A stretch of DNA of 64,000 bases, from contig OV696605.1 in NCBI GenBank assembly GCA_927797885.1, positions 533,157-597,156 on the forward strand, read 5' to 3'. Shown in pieces: positions 46,639-55,697 of the stretch. Each line of letters starts with the position of its first letter. Positions within the stretch are counted from its first letter, which is position 1. A program made the translations under genes and the position numbers. Below the pieces are notes generated by a model. That model was not told where the DNA came from. It worked only from the letters and a program-made list of their open reading frames with translations, and did no database searches. Source of the DNA: Gloeomargaritales cyanobacterium VI4D9 (GTDB lineage: Bacteria; Cyanobacteriota; Cyanobacteriia; Gloeomargaritales; Gloeomargaritaceae).

Positions 46639-47208
46639 TCATCCGATACTCCAAGCATTACACCCATTCATAGCGTAGTCTAAACCCTGTTTTATCCCTA
46701 GTTCAATCACCCGCACTGCCTGGTCTAAAATGCTAGGTAATTTTTCTTTTTGTTCACTACTAAACGCTTCTAAAACGTAGTGGGCACTCTCTCCTAGCAC
46801 TGGGCGACCAATGCCGATACGTAACCGGGGAAATTCCTGGGTGCCTAAATGTTGAATAATGGATTTCATACCGTTGTGACCCCCGGCGGAACCCTGTTTT
46901 CGTAAGCGCAATTTGCCAAAGGGTAAATCTAAATCATCATAAATCACCAACACATAACGGGGCATAATTTTGAACCAATGGCACACCGACTGCACCGCCT
47001 GTCCCGAATGATTCATATAGGTATTGGGTTTCAGTAAAATCACTTCGTTACCTTGGGCAATCCACCCGTGCAATTTACTTTTTTCCTGCCAAGCAATACC
47101 CCATTTTTCGGCGAGTCTATCTACAGCCACAAAACCCACATTATGACGGGTAAACGCATATTTGCTCCCCGGATTGCCCAGACCGACGATTAACTGAAAA
47201 GGGGACAT
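46639..47208 (-). CDS. pth: peptidyl-tRNA hydrolase
   Basis: A 189-aa enzyme that frees tRNA from peptidyl-tRNA released by stalled ribosomes. The conserved start LIVGLGNPGSKYAFTRHNVG places the catalytic His at residue 22. KPNTYMNHSGQAV, YDDLDLPFGKLRLR and GSAGGHNGMKSII complete the active site. It starts 22 bp after the end of the reductase gene on the same strand, so it is probably cotranscribed with it. Confidence 0.95.
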   Translation of the reverse strand: MSPFQLIVGLGNPGSKYAFTRHNVGFVAVDRLAEKWGIAWQEKSKLHGWIAQGNEVILLKPNTYMNHSGQAVQSVCHWFKIMPRYVLVIYDDLDLPFGKLRLRKQGSAGGHNGMKSIIQHLGTQEFPRLRIGIGRPVLGESAHYVLEAFSSEQKEKLPSILDQAVRVIELGIKQGLDYAMNGCNAWSIG

Positions 47209-47230
47209 GAAATAAACATGAAATAATAGT

Positions 47231-50200
47231 CTAACCCTGGGGTTGTGCAGGTAATTCGCAGGTTACTCCTTCGCAGGCGGCAACTTGGGGAACTAACTCC
47301 AAATCCGGCTGGTCATAGCGGCGCAGTAATGCCCCAAAATCAGCCAATTTCCGCCGTTGTAAAACTTCCTGAACTAACTGTTCGTACTGTTCTTTACTAA
47401 TGGGTTCAAAAGGCAGACGGGGAAAGGTTTGCAGGGCATCAAACCGGGATAGTAATGCTGCACTAATATACCCCTCATCCCGTTGAATCGCTTGGTAAAT
47501 GCGGTCAGCTAATGCCTCGATTTCGTACTCCCGAAATTCAATCGTCGCCGAGGTATTGTGGGTGGTGTAATTCCGCTGGACATTCATATAAAAATCAAAT
47601 TGCGCTAGGGCATTGAACCGACTAATATCTATGCCCGCTTCATCGGCAATATCTGCCCAGGAAACCGCCACTGGAATTTCCACCAACCATTCATTACAGC
47701 GGGGATCAAAGGGATCATTGAGTAAATTGCCCTGTTCATCCTTATCCGATTGTCCCGGCACCACCGAGTACCCATAATCCATGCAGGCTAGGGCGACCGG
47801 GTCATTTTTAGCAAAGGTAATGCGGCGAATGTACCGTTGCGCTTTGGGAGGATGCCAACCGGGAGACGCATTGGTGAGTAAACTTTTCGTGCCTGCGGGT
47901 TGCACCGTAGTACAACGATTGGGTCGCCGCAGTCCATGCCGGTCACAATAATCCCACACCACCCGATGCACCACATCCCGCCAAAATTGCAGATAATCCG
48001 TTTCTTTTTGACGCAGAATTAAACCCAATTCACTCTTAGGTCGATCCGCCGCCCACCACTGCAACCATTCCTTACCAAAAGCGTGTACAAAAAAGTCAAA
48101 CAACCCGGTAAAAGACACCCCCACAATCGGGTCAAGTTCACGGGAATACTGGAATCTCGGTTCAACAAATCGGTGATTGAGCAGTGCCGCTACCGATAAA
48201 GCTCCGGCGGTAAATGCCCTTTCCTGCTCCTCAAAGTTATGGGGATCAATTTGATTCAGGTGAATCTCTGCTAAATTGCATTGCCCCGTCAATGTCCCGC
48301 CAAAAACCCCCTTATGAACTTCCAATTCATGGAAACAATAGGTGTCATGAAAACCAGGTAATAATTCCACCTTGCAAATCGTTTGCCATTTCCCTTTCGT
48401 GGGTGGTTGATGCCCCCGGGTCGTGTCCACTCGCTGGCAGGGAATCCCTTGGCAATCCGTGATTTGTAAATACCATAAATCCTGATGCCGCTGACCCAAA
48501 TTGGTGGTTGTTCCCGCCTTAGCACAGAGATTGATGGATGAATGAATCCCACATTTTAGCAGGAGTAAATAAATCCGATAGGCTCGGTCGTAATTCGATA
48601 TATAAAGCCATACCCCACCACTGGCAGTTGCTGTCCCATCCGCATCAATTAATCCGGCGACAAAATGTAAAATCGCCTCACGATTCCACTGGGCTAAAGA
48701 CTCTAAAGCTGTGGGAGAATATTTCAATTGTCGCACCCATTCTGGGTTAAATGCTTCCGCAAATCCGGTGTAAAGCAAACATGGAGTGGTCTGATTTTCA
48801 GTATAGTAAGTAACCTGCCCCGATGAACGACCAGCAATGGTCAAAGAGCGATAACTTTTCGCACCGTATAAACGCAATTGTAATTGAGGTTGACCGTGGG
48901 ATTGGCATAGGGAACCATCGCCTACCAATTGCCCCAACGTGTATGCCCAAATGGGGTCAACACATTCCCCATCCCTGTAATCAATACAAAAAGGTTCCGT
49001 ATGTAGTCGGTAGCCGCCCGATTCCAGATAGTTTTGAATCTCTTGGGTCGTCATTTCCAAGTAATCTTTGCCAAAACGATGGCGCACAAAAAAGCGATGG
49101 TAATCCGTCACATCCAACCAAGTACCATCTCCAAAATGCACCCGATACAATTGCCGTTCTCGCCCAGTTAATAGGGGTACAACTGCACTCCATCGCCGCC
49201 CATTCCAAACTTCAACAACTTGCCCCACTAAAGACTGAATCGAACCCAAACCCTTACGAGTAATTAACAGCGTATTTCCCGCCACACAATGGAAATCTGC
49301 CCCGATAATTTCACCACAATTATGGGCAACAAAACCATTGGCATCAAACCGGGCAACCCCTGGTACGGTGCAGTCATAAACCAACTCTTCTCCCTGGGGA
49401 ATGAGCGCCGTTACCACTGCTGTAAATCGTTCTCGGTTTAAGTTGCGTTGATAATTATTTAATAGGCTTTGCAAGCGTTCAGATTTTTGCGGTTCTTGAA
49501 ACCCAATAATTCGTTGAAATTCCCACAAATTATCATTACTAATCACCAACTCATATTGCGTTTGACAGGCATAGGGAACCAGTTGCCTTTGAGCATTGGG
49601 TAATAAATGCATTTCCGCCTGCCGTCGCTTGTAGATGCTGGCGACAATTCCCAAGCGCAACAACATCCTTTGGACAGCCTGTAACCGCAGTAAATGACTT
49701 TGTGCTAAACGAATGCTGACCCCTTGGTGGTGATTGCCCTGAACACTGCCATCCGCGTCGAATAAACCCCGCAAAAAACCGCAATAAAATTCATAACTTG
49801 CTCGTTCAATTTGCGGAGTAATGGCTTTATCATTGGCGGATAAACCGTAGTGTGCGGCTAGCTTAAATAAATGGGCACTCTTGATTTCGATATATTGATT
49901 TTTTTGATGAAGAAACCTGCGACTGGCAAAACTCGGAAAAACCTGGTGACAGGTGGCAAGGGCAAATTCAGCCATCTCGCTCTGGCTTTCTCCCCAGTAA
50001 CGCAAAATACCTTGCCGGGCATAACTGGGTGAATGTACGAAAAAACACCCGTCACCGATAAAATTACCCAACAACCAGCCTTCCGCCCAGGTGCCTGTCC
50101 CTGCCCAGGGTTGAATAGAGCGGTGGTTGTGCAGAAGAATCCTATCCCCCGGTTGTAGTTGTGCCGCTGGTGTCCATTCAGTGTACTGCGCTTTTTGGGT

Positions 50201-50515
50201 TTGCGCCGTGACTTTCAAGAGTGGGTGATTGCCGGTCAGCCGTAGGGTATAACCTGCTTGGGTATGCAGGGCAAATACGGGTTGTCTCCCAGTGCAGAAA
50301 AAACCCGCCGCCGTACTGCTGAAAAGTTCCCCATTCACGTAGGTACCGTGTTGCCGCCCGATCAACTCCCCTACCTGCCGTGCCCCCCACTCCGTATGTA
50401 CCCAGGTGTCTGCCGTAACACAGGGATTCAATCCATAGCGGCTCATGCGGTGGTCGAGTTCCGCTTCGATGGCGGGGTCGGCGGTCTGGGGCGGACGTTC
50501 AGGGGCTTGAGTCAT
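47231..50515 (-). CDS. nrdJ: class II (adenosylcobalamin-dependent) ribonucleotide reductase, C-terminal half, with two inteins
   Basis: A 1094-codon frame. Removing the two inteins leaves 390 residues: a short N-terminal piece (31 aa, ending HRMSRYGLNP), CGEIIGADFH, then CNLAEIHLNQIDPHNFEEQ to the end. NPCGE holds the radical Cys and the general-acid Glu; the Cys of HCNLAEI is one of the substrate-reducing pair. Also present are VQPAGTKSLLTNASPG and a C-terminal CEGVTC pair that passes electrons in. Class II enzymes have about 350 more residues before NPCGE. Here an in-frame TGA precedes the ATG by three codons, so the N-terminal half, with the second reducing Cys, is missing from this frame. 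Either the enzyme is encoded in two pieces or the gene is broken. Confidence 0.88.
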   Translation of the reverse strand: MTQAPERPPQTADPAIEAELDHRMSRYGLNPCVTADTWVHTEWGARQVGELIGRQHGTYVNGELFSSTAAGFFCTGRQPVFALHTQAGYTLRLTGNHPLLKVTAQTQKAQYTEWTPAAQLQPGDRILLHNHRSIQPWAGTGTWAEGWLLGNFIGDGCFFVHSPSYARQGILRYWGESQSEMAEFALATCHQVFPSFASRRFLHQKNQYIEIKSAHLFKLAAHYGLSANDKAITPQIERASYEFYCGFLRGLFDADGSVQGNHHQGVSIRLAQSHLLRLQAVQRMLLRLGIVASIYKRRQAEMHLLPNAQRQLVPYACQTQYELVISNDNLWEFQRIIGFQEPQKSERLQSLLNNYQRNLNRERFTAVVTALIPQGEELVYDCTVPGVARFDANGFVAHNCGEIIGADFHCVAGNTLLITRKGLGSIQSLVGQVVEVWNGRRWSAVVPLLTGRERQLYRVHFGDGTWLDVTDYHRFFVRHRFGKDYLEMTTQEIQNYLESGGYRLHTEPFCIDYRDGECVDPIWAYTLGQLVGDGSLCQSHGQPQLQLRLYGAKSYRSLTIAGRSSGQVTYYTENQTTPCLLYTGFAEAFNPEWVRQLKYSPTALESLAQWNREAILHFVAGLIDADGTATASGGVWLYISNYDRAYRIYLLLLKCGIHSSINLCAKAGTTTNLGQRHQDLWYLQITDCQGIPCQRVDTTRGHQPPTKGKWQTICKVELLPGFHDTYCFHELEVHKGVFGGTLTGQCNLAEIHLNQIDPHNFEEQERAFTAGALSVAALLNHRFVEPRFQYSRELDPIVGVSFTGLFDFFVHAFGKEWLQWWAADRPKSELGLILRQKETDYLQFWRDVVHRVVWDYCDRHGLRRPNRCTTVQPAGTKSLLTNASPGWHPPKAQRYIRRITFAKNDPVALACMDYGYSVVPGQSDKDEQGNLLNDPFDPRCNEWLVEIPVAVSWADIADEAGIDISRFNALAQFDFYMNVQRNYTTHNTSATIEFREYEIEALADRIYQAIQRDEGYISAALLSRFDALQTFPRLPFEPISKEQYEQLVQEVLQRRKLADFGALLRRYDQPDLELVPQVAACEGVTCELPAQPQG
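48281..49288 (-). mobile_element. intein 2 of NrdJ, 336 aa, with LAGLIDADG endonuclease and C-terminal Gln
   Basis: It begins CVAGNTLLITRKGLGSIQS (block A), with block B WLDVTDYHRFFV. Endonuclease motifs are LGQLVGDGSL and VAGLIDADGT. The end reads HDTYCFHELEVHKGVFGGTL then TGQ, followed by Cys of CNLAEI. The last residue is therefore Gln, and the one before it is Gly rather than His. Gln-ending inteins are known but uncommon. It is unrelated at sequence level to intein 1. Confidence 0.9.
49319..50422 (-). mobile_element. intein 1 of NrdJ, 368 aa, with LAGLIDADG endonuclease
   Basis: It begins with Cys (CVTADTWVHTEWGARQVGE, block A) and has block B LRLTGNHPLL with the TxxH-type Asn-His. LAGLIDADG motifs are LLGNFIGDGC and LRGLFDADGS. 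It ends with block F/G ELVYDCTVPGVARFDANGF then VAHN, followed by Cys. All splicing residues are standard (Cys1, His-Asn end, Cys+1). The +1 residue is the radical cysteine of the reductase. Confidence 0.92.
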
Positions 50516-50611
50516 GGGGGGCGTTCAGACAATGGTTGTTAGCCATGATATACCCGCAGGTTGAGTTTTGTAGCTACGCTATGATGGAAATAAAGGTTAC
50601 TGCCAGAGCCT

Positions 50612-50815
50612 ATGGCTACCTTGAGGATTGTACTCAGTGACCAGGTACTGGAACCTACATCGGTCTGCCAAAATTGCCCCCTCGCCGATCACACGGGTAG
50701 TCCCCGTTGGTTGAGTGGTCGGTTGGGGTGTGGTCATCCCGCCCAGCGGGGTGAAGCCCAGGAACCCCTTGCCTTTGAATGTGCGATGGGATTTCGGGTA
50801 GTGGCACTCCGCTAA
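50612..50815 (+). CDS. small cysteine-containing protein, 67 aa
   Basis: Reads MATLRIVLSDQVLEPTSVCQ, NCPLADHTGSPRWLSGRLGC and later FECAMGFRVVAL. The pattern of CxxC, a second Cys in a GRLxCG-like turn, and a final ECxMGF resembles a small conserved cyanobacterial family, and suggests a metal-bound fold. The function is unknown. It lies divergent to nrdJ and 60 bp before the DUF3318 gene. Confidence 0.6.
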   Translation: MATLRIVLSDQVLEPTSVCQNCPLADHTGSPRWLSGRLGCGHPAQRGEAQEPLAFECAMGFRVVALR

Positions 50816-50875
50816 TGCCTGAATTTGCCTATAGTTGTAAATAGTCATGAGTTAACCATTAGGAACGTACGGTTC

Positions 50876-51517
50876 ATGCCTGCCTACACTGCCACTGCGG
50901 ATGCCTACCAAGGGGAATTTCGCCGCCTGCAAGGACTATTACCTGGGGAAATGCGGGGTTGGGTGACGATTGTGGCTTCCACCGCCATGAATCCCCCCGT
51001 GATCACCACCGAAGAGGTGGATAAGGATCAGGTGGAGGTGCAAATTGACCCGGTGCGCTGGGAACAGTTGGCTTTGGATCAAAGAAATTTGCTGTTTTGG
51101 CATGAGGTCGCCCGCATCCAGAGCGATACCCTGCCCAAGGAGGGGTGGGAAATGGCTGCCTTGGCGATTGGTTTGGGAGGTACGGTCGGGGAACTGTGGG
51201 TGCAAGATACGCTCCTGCTGTTGCTGTCCCTGGGCTTGACCGGGTTTGCGGGGTATCGGTTGTGGCGGCGCAACCAAAAACAAAACGCCCTGAAACTTGC
51301 CATCAAAGCCGATGAACGGGCGATTCAACTGGCGACCCAATATGGCTACACCCTGCCGAATGCCTACAAGAGCTTGGGCAGTGCCCTGAAACTGTTGGCG
51401 GAACAAACCCCCGATAAAGCCCGTCGCCGCCGTTATGAAGCTCGCCTGGATGCCCTCAAACGCAGTGCCCAACGGGCGAAACAGGCAAGCCGTAGCCGCT
51501 CCCAAACTGAATCCTAG
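50876..51517 (+). CDS. DUF3318 family membrane protein, 213 aa
   Basis: Matches the DUF3318 pattern: EFRRLQGLLPGEMRGWVTI, KDQVEVQIDPVRWEQLALDQ then RNLLFWHEVARIQSDTLP, and GWEMAALAIGLGGTVGELWV. A hydrophobic pair (LLLLLSLGLTGFAGYRLW) and a basic C-terminal domain (DERAIQLATQYGYTLPNAYK) follow. The family is cyanobacterial and uncharacterised. The ATG at 50876 fits the usual start better than one 51 bp upstream. Confidence 0.88.
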   Translation: MPAYTATADAYQGEFRRLQGLLPGEMRGWVTIVASTAMNPPVITTEEVDKDQVEVQIDPVRWEQLALDQRNLLFWHEVARIQSDTLPKEGWEMAALAIGLGGTVGELWVQDTLLLLLSLGLTGFAGYRLWRRNQKQNALKLAIKADERAIQLATQYGYTLPNAYKSLGSALKLLAEQTPDKARRRRYEARLDALKRSAQRAKQASRSRSQTES

Positions 51518-51621
51518 GTACTTCTACCAAAAACTGGCTTGACAAACGTTTATAATGGAAGTGAGCATTACGCTTTGTTGCGTATTGTGTTATAAAATGC
51601 CGTTTTTTTAACTGATGTTAT

Positions 51622-52365
51622 ATGCCCCGGATTCTCGTTATTGATGATGATGCCGCCATCACCGAATTGGTCAGGGTGAATCTGGAACTAGCCGGTTACG
51701 ACGTGAGCGAAGCCAGTGATGGGGTGAAGGGGCAAGCTTTGGCGGTGCAACTCATGCCGGATTTGATCATGTTGGATTTGATGTTGCCCCGGGTGGATGG
51801 GTTGACCCTCTGCCAACGCCTGCGGCGGGATGAACGGACGGGGGATATTCCCATTTTGATGCTCACCGCCTTGAGCCAGACCCAGGACAAGGTAGAGGGT
51901 TTTAATGCCGGGGCGGACGATTATCTCACCAAACCCTTTGAGGTGCAGGAGATGTTGGCGCGGGTGCGGGCGTTACTACGTCGCTCTGACCGGGTACCCC
52001 AGGCAAACCACGGGGAAATTCTCAGCTATGGACCCTTGACCCTGATCCCGGAGCGGTTTGAGGCGGTGTGGTTCAATCAGACGGTAAAACTGACCCACCT
52101 GGAATTTGACCTCCTGCATTGTCTGCTCCAACGGCATGGTCAGACCGTTTCTCCCAGCGACATTTTGCGGGAAGTCTGGGGCTATGACCCCAACGATGAT
52201 ATTGAGACCATCCGGGTTCACGTGCGGCATTTACGCACGAAGTTGGAACCCGACCCCCGTCATCCCCAGTACATCAAGACGGTTTATGGGGCAGGTTATT
52301 GTTTAGAATTGCCCGCCCTGGACAACGTTGCCCTCGCCAATCGGAATGAAATGGCGGCTTCCTAG
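51622..52365 (+). CDS. rpaA: response regulator RpaA (OmpR/PhoB family)
   Basis: A 247-aa two-domain regulator. The receiver has acidic DDD at 8-10, the phosphoacceptor at about D52 ([13 protein letters not shown]), and lysine in [10 protein letters not shown]. The winged helix has [20 protein letters not shown] and [15 protein letters not shown]. The sequence is RpaA-like through the whole length: RpaA is the main clock output regulator in cyanobacteria, receiving phosphate from SasA, and affects phycobilisome energy distribution. Upstream, TTGACA and TATAAT occur at 51539-51557 but only 7 bases apart, so they do not form a normal promoter. It could instead be the paralogue RpaB. Confidence 0.88.
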   Translation: MPRILVIDDDAAITELVRVNLELAGYDVSEASDGVKGQALAVQLMPDLIMLDLMLPRVDGLTLCQRLRRDERTGDIPILMLTALSQTQDKVEGFNAGADDYLTKPFEVQEMLARVRALLRRSDRVPQANHGEILSYGPLTLIPERFEAVWFNQTVKLTHLEFDLLHCLLQRHGQTVSPSDILREVWGYDPNDDIETIRVHVRHLRTKLEPDPRHPQYIKTVYGAGYCLELPALDNVALANRNEMAAS

Positions 52366-52425
52366 ACCGGGGCTGGTACCATAGAACAAGCTGGATAAAT
52401 ACTCGGGATAAATGTTGGCAGGTCT

Positions 52426-52986
52426 ATGACCACGGAAACCACAACGGCAGAATGCTATATTGACCGGGTGCAGGGTACCCGGCGTTTGAGTAACTACTGG
52501 TGGGCAGTGGTGGTGGGCTTGGGCGGCGTGGGGTTTTTGCTGGCGGGCATTTCCAGCTATACCCATGTGAATTTACTTCCTTTTGCCGACCCGACCCAGT
52601 TGATTTTCATTCCCCAGGGGATTGTCATGGGTGCCTACGGGGTGGCGGGAATTGGGTTAAGTCTATTTCTCTGGTTGCTGATCTGGTGGGATGTGGGGGG
52701 TGGCTACAATGAGTACAATAAGCAGACCAATCAGGTGAAAATTTTCCGCTGGGGTTGGCCGGGGAAAGACCGGCGGGTGGAATTGATTTACCCCCTTGAC
52801 GAGGTGCAGGGGATTCGGGTGGATGTGAAGGATGGGTTTAACCCGAAGCGGGCATTGTACCTACGCCTGCGGGGGAAGCGGGACATCCCCCTGACCCAGG
52901 TGGGGCGACCTTTGGCTCTGTCCGAGTTGGAGGATCAGGCGGCTCGGCTAGCACGATTTTTAGGGGTACCGGTGGAGGGGTTGTGA
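52426..52986 (+). CDS. ycf4: photosystem I assembly protein Ycf4
   Basis: A 186-aa thylakoid protein needed for efficient assembly of photosystem I. Two transmembrane helices ([20 protein letters not shown] and [20 protein letters not shown]) are followed by the conserved soluble part [20 protein letters not shown] and [20 protein letters not shown]. The stop overlaps the start of the next gene (TGATG), so the cyclophilin gene is translationally coupled. Confidence 0.95.
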   Translation: MTTETTTAECYIDRVQGTRRLSNYWWAVVVGLGGVGFLLAGISSYTHVNLLPFADPTQLIFIPQGIVMGAYGVAGIGLSLFLWLLIWWDVGGGYNEYNKQTNQVKIFRWGWPGKDRRVELIYPLDEVQGIRVDVKDGFNPKRALYLRLRGKRDIPLTQVGRPLALSELEDQAARLARFLGVPVEGL

Positions 52987-53711
52987 TGGGGCGTTGGTTG
53001 TTTGCGGGTTTAATGCTATTGTGCTTAATGGGTTGTCAAGCCAATGCGGACAGCCTGACCAGCGCACCAACTAAGGAGGGAACCATCGCCATGAGCAGTA
53101 CCAATTGCAATATCCCACCGGAATTGGTGCAACCCTTGCAGGGCTATCCCTGTTTGAATGGGAAGGCGACGGTGGACATGGTGGTCAACGGGCAAACCAT
53201 TACCCTGGAGGTAAATGGGGAGGATGCGCCGGTGACAGCGGGGAATTTCGTGGATTTGGTACAGCGGGGCTTTTACAACAATTTGACCTTCCATCGGGTG
53301 GTGCGGGAACCCCAGCCGTTTGTGGTGCAGGGGGGCGACCCCAAGGGCAATGGGACGGGGGGTTTTGTTGACCCACAGACCAAACGGGAACGGGTGATTC
53401 CTTTGGAAATCAAGCCGGTGGATGGTCAGCAAGCGGTCTATGGGCGCACGTTCCCGGAGCAAAACATCCGGCAAGCTCCTAAACTCAGGCACAATCGGGG
53501 GGCACTGGCAATGGCACGGTCGCAAAATCCCAATTCCGCTTCGTCCCAGTTTTACATTACCCTGGCGGAAACCAGTTTTTTGGATGGGAATTATGCGGTG
53601 TTTGGCTATGTGACTAAGGGTATGGAGGCGGTGGATAAAATTAAACAGGGGGATCGCATTACCAGTGCTACCGTAACAAAAGGACTTGAGAATCTCACCA
53701 CAATTAAGTGA
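52986..53711 (+). CDS. cyclophilin-type peptidyl-prolyl isomerase, lipoprotein
   Basis: A 241-aa protein with a lipobox ([12 protein letters not shown], Cys at residue 17) that should anchor it to a membrane after export. The cyclophilin domain shows [60 protein letters not shown] and [20 protein letters not shown], with the catalytic Arg in FHRV. It likely helps protein folding in the lumen or periplasm. The gene overlaps ycf4. Confidence 0.93.
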   Translation: MGRWLFAGLMLLCLMGCQANADSLTSAPTKEGTIAMSSTNCNIPPELVQPLQGYPCLNGKATVDMVVNGQTITLEVNGEDAPVTAGNFVDLVQRGFYNNLTFHRVVREPQPFVVQGGDPKGNGTGGFVDPQTKRERVIPLEIKPVDGQQAVYGRTFPEQNIRQAPKLRHNRGALAMARSQNPNSASSQFYITLAETSFLDGNYAVFGYVTKGMEAVDKIKQGDRITSATVTKGLENLTTIK

Positions 53712-53815
53712 GTTGACTGAAGGGCATTTCTGTTTACTTGTACCAGCAGAACATCATCTCGCTGGAACGTAGGTATTGCCTAGAATTAAGTCTGGAAATT
53801 GCACCCCTGCAAACC

Positions 53816-53880
53816 TATAGCAATCCTAAATGAGAATAGAACAGGGGTCGCAGGGGCACCGCCCCCGTCCTTTGGTTCTC
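53816..53880 (-). repeat. family-1 MITE, copy E, truncated
   Basis: The end TATAGCAATCCTAAATGAGA and the CCGCCCCC palindrome half are intact, but the other end is lost after GGTTCTCA. Confidence 0.8.
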
Positions 53881-53957
53881 AATAATATTGGCATTCCAGC
53901 GAGATAACCTTCTGGTCATGCAAATAAATAGAGGTGCCCTAAAGATAATTATCTGCA

Positions 53958-54016
53958 TATAGTCTTTTAAGTAGTTATTGGACACAGCTAAACCCCACGT
54001 ACCGCAGGTCAATCAT
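53958..54016 (-). repeat. family-3 repeat fragment
   Basis: Reverse strand reads ATGATTGACCTGCGGTACGT, then TACTTAAAAGACTATA, matching the right half of the family-3 element. The remaining bases of 53712-54135 hold no gene I can see; a family-4-like end, AAATAGAGGTGCCC, occurs at about 53927. Confidence 0.7.
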
Positions 54017-54135
54017 ACTGATAACTTCCGTGTAAAGCCATGCCTTTAGAATAACCAAGCATTACTGTATTTCGTCCCCGACCGGAATCCCCATGACGTA
54101 GCATGAAGGAGTAACATTCATTGCCACCCCCCATC

Positions 54136-54525
54136 ATGTTCGGGCAGTTCCAACAAAGTGCGCTTCGGATTGAACTGCGAGCCACCAGGAACCAAATTCG
54201 TCAGGCATTGGTAGAACCGGCTGCGCTCCGGCAATGGTGGTTTCCGGGTTGGTCAACTGAGGAGCAGGGGGTTTTAGTCCCCGGTAAGACGGTGGAACTC
54301 TGGTTAGGAGTACTGCCCATTCATGCCCAAGTGCGGGAATTGGGTTTGGATTATCTGCGCTGGCAGTTCAGCCGGGGCGTAGATGGGCTACAAACCTGGT
54401 ACTGGGGCGAGGGTTGGGTACAGGTGCAGATGGAGGCAGTTTCCGTTTTACCCTTGGGGGTGGCGCAAATGGTGCAGTTGTGGCAATTACGCAGTTATCT
54501 GCAAAAGTTGCATTCCCCCCGATGA
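54136..54525 (+). CDS. SRPBCC-like small protein, 129 aa
   Basis: Starts MFGQFQQSALRIELRATRNQ with a region typical of START/SRPBCC folds: QIRQALVEPAALRQWWFPGW and the later WYWGEGWVQVQMEAVSVLPL. Such proteins bind hydrophobic ligands in a cavity. The family assignment is from fold-like motifs only. The ATG at 54136 is preferred to the TTG 15 bp upstream. Its stop overlaps the pgsA start (ATGA). Confidence 0.68.
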   Translation: MFGQFQQSALRIELRATRNQIRQALVEPAALRQWWFPGWSTEEQGVLVPGKTVELWLGVLPIHAQVRELGLDYLRWQFSRGVDGLQTWYWGEGWVQVQMEAVSVLPLGVAQMVQLWQLRSYLQKLHSPR

Positions 54526-55007
54526 CCCTGGCTTCCTGGCTGACCCTGAGCCGTCTGCTGGTCATTCCCGGCATTTTTGTGGCTATTGCACAGTCCGAAC
54601 GCTACTGGGCGGCGGGATGGTTTTTGCTGGGTGCCTTGACCGATTGGCTGGATGGCTACATTGCCCGTCGGTTCAACCAAGTAACTGACCTGGGCAAATG
54701 GCTTGACCCCCTGGTGGATAAATTGCTGGTTTTGGCTCCCCTGCTGGCTCTGGTGGAGGTGGGGGAGGTGCCGGGCTGGTTGGTCTTTTTACTGTTGGCA
54801 CGGGAATTGGGGATCACAGCGTGGCGGGCGCAGTTACCCCAGATGGCAGGGGCAAATATTTGGGGTAAACTCAAAACCGTGACTCAGGTGGGTGCCGTTA
54901 TCGGTTTAATCCTCTGGCCGGGTTGGCAAATGCAAGTTTTTTTCGGGGGAGCAGTGGTTATCAGTTGGATGTCGGGAATCATTTACCTGGGGTCTGGGCA
55001 AAAATAA
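54522..55007 (+). CDS. pgsA: CDP-diacylglycerol-glycerol-3-phosphate 3-phosphatidyltransferase
   Basis: A 161-aa membrane enzyme making phosphatidylglycerol phosphate, the precursor of the phosphatidylglycerol needed in thylakoids. The CDP-alcohol motif D-x2-DG-x2-AR-x8-G-x3-D-x3-D is complete (DWLDGYIARRF, then LGKWLDPLVD). Hydrophobic helices flank it. The ATG at 54522 overlaps the previous gene's stop, and the alternative longer frame upstream has no family similarity. Confidence 0.93.
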   Translation: MTLASWLTLSRLLVIPGIFVAIAQSERYWAAGWFLLGALTDWLDGYIARRFNQVTDLGKWLDPLVDKLLVLAPLLALVEVGEVPGWLVFLLLARELGITAWRAQLPQMAGANIWGKLKTVTQVGAVIGLILWPGWQMQVFFGGAVVISWMSGIIYLGSGQK

Positions 55008-55103
55008 TGTGGGGCAGTTTGTGATGGTCGTGGCACCCAATTTGAGCCAACATGATTCAGCAACCCTGCCTATTCCCTGTGCAAAAACGTTTGAGAAAAA
55101 ACC

Positions 55104-55688
55104 ATGAATGAAGGGCGACTGATTGTACTCACCGGGCCAAGTGGTGTGGGCAAAGGCACCTTACTCAAACACTTGTGCCAACGCCATCCCGACCTACAGG
55201 TTTCGGTTTCTCTGACCACCCGTGCCCCCCGCCCTGGGGAAATTCCTGGGCAGTCCTACATCTTTGTCAACCGGGAGGAATTTCAAGCCGCCATCCAAGC
55301 CAATGAACTTTTAGAATGGGCGGAATACGCAGGGAATTACTACGGCACACCCCGGCGACCGGTGGAGCAGGCATTACAAGCAGGCAAGTTGGTAATTTTA
55401 GAAATTGAAGTGGTAGGTGCCCGTCAAATTCGCCAAAATTTTCCCCAAGCCCATTTAATATTCATTGCTCCGCCAACTTGGGAAACCTTGGAACAGCGAT
55501 TGCGGCAACGGGGACAGGACTCGGAAACTGCCATGCAAAAACGGTTAGCGAGAGCCAAGGAAGAGTTGCAAGCCGCCCCGGAATTTGATGTGCAAGTGGT
55601 CAATGATGACCTCGAACAAGCCATTCACGCATTAGAACGACACCTCGGTTTAAGGTATAGCCAAAACAGCAACAATTCTGAATTTTAG
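55104..55688 (+). CDS. gmk: guanylate kinase
   Basis: A 194-aa enzyme converting GMP to GDP with ATP. The P-loop is [16 protein letters not shown] (residues 8-23). [20 protein letters not shown] carries the GMP-binding Arg, and [20 protein letters not shown] follows. The lid region [17 protein letters not shown] is present. The methyltransferase gene follows 9 bp downstream. Confidence 0.95.
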   Translation: MNEGRLIVLTGPSGVGKGTLLKHLCQRHPDLQVSVSLTTRAPRPGEIPGQSYIFVNREEFQAAIQANELLEWAEYAGNYYGTPRRPVEQALQAGKLVILEIEVVGARQIRQNFPQAHLIFIAPPTWETLEQRLRQRGQDSETAMQKRLARAKEELQAAPEFDVQVVNDDLEQAIHALERHLGLRYSQNSNNSEF

Positions 55689-55697
55689 GTTAATGTT

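Noticed and set aside
51539-51558. Strong sigma-70 promoter of rpaA from TTGACA and TATAAT
   Set aside because: The two boxes are separated by about 7 bp, not the needed 16-18 bp.
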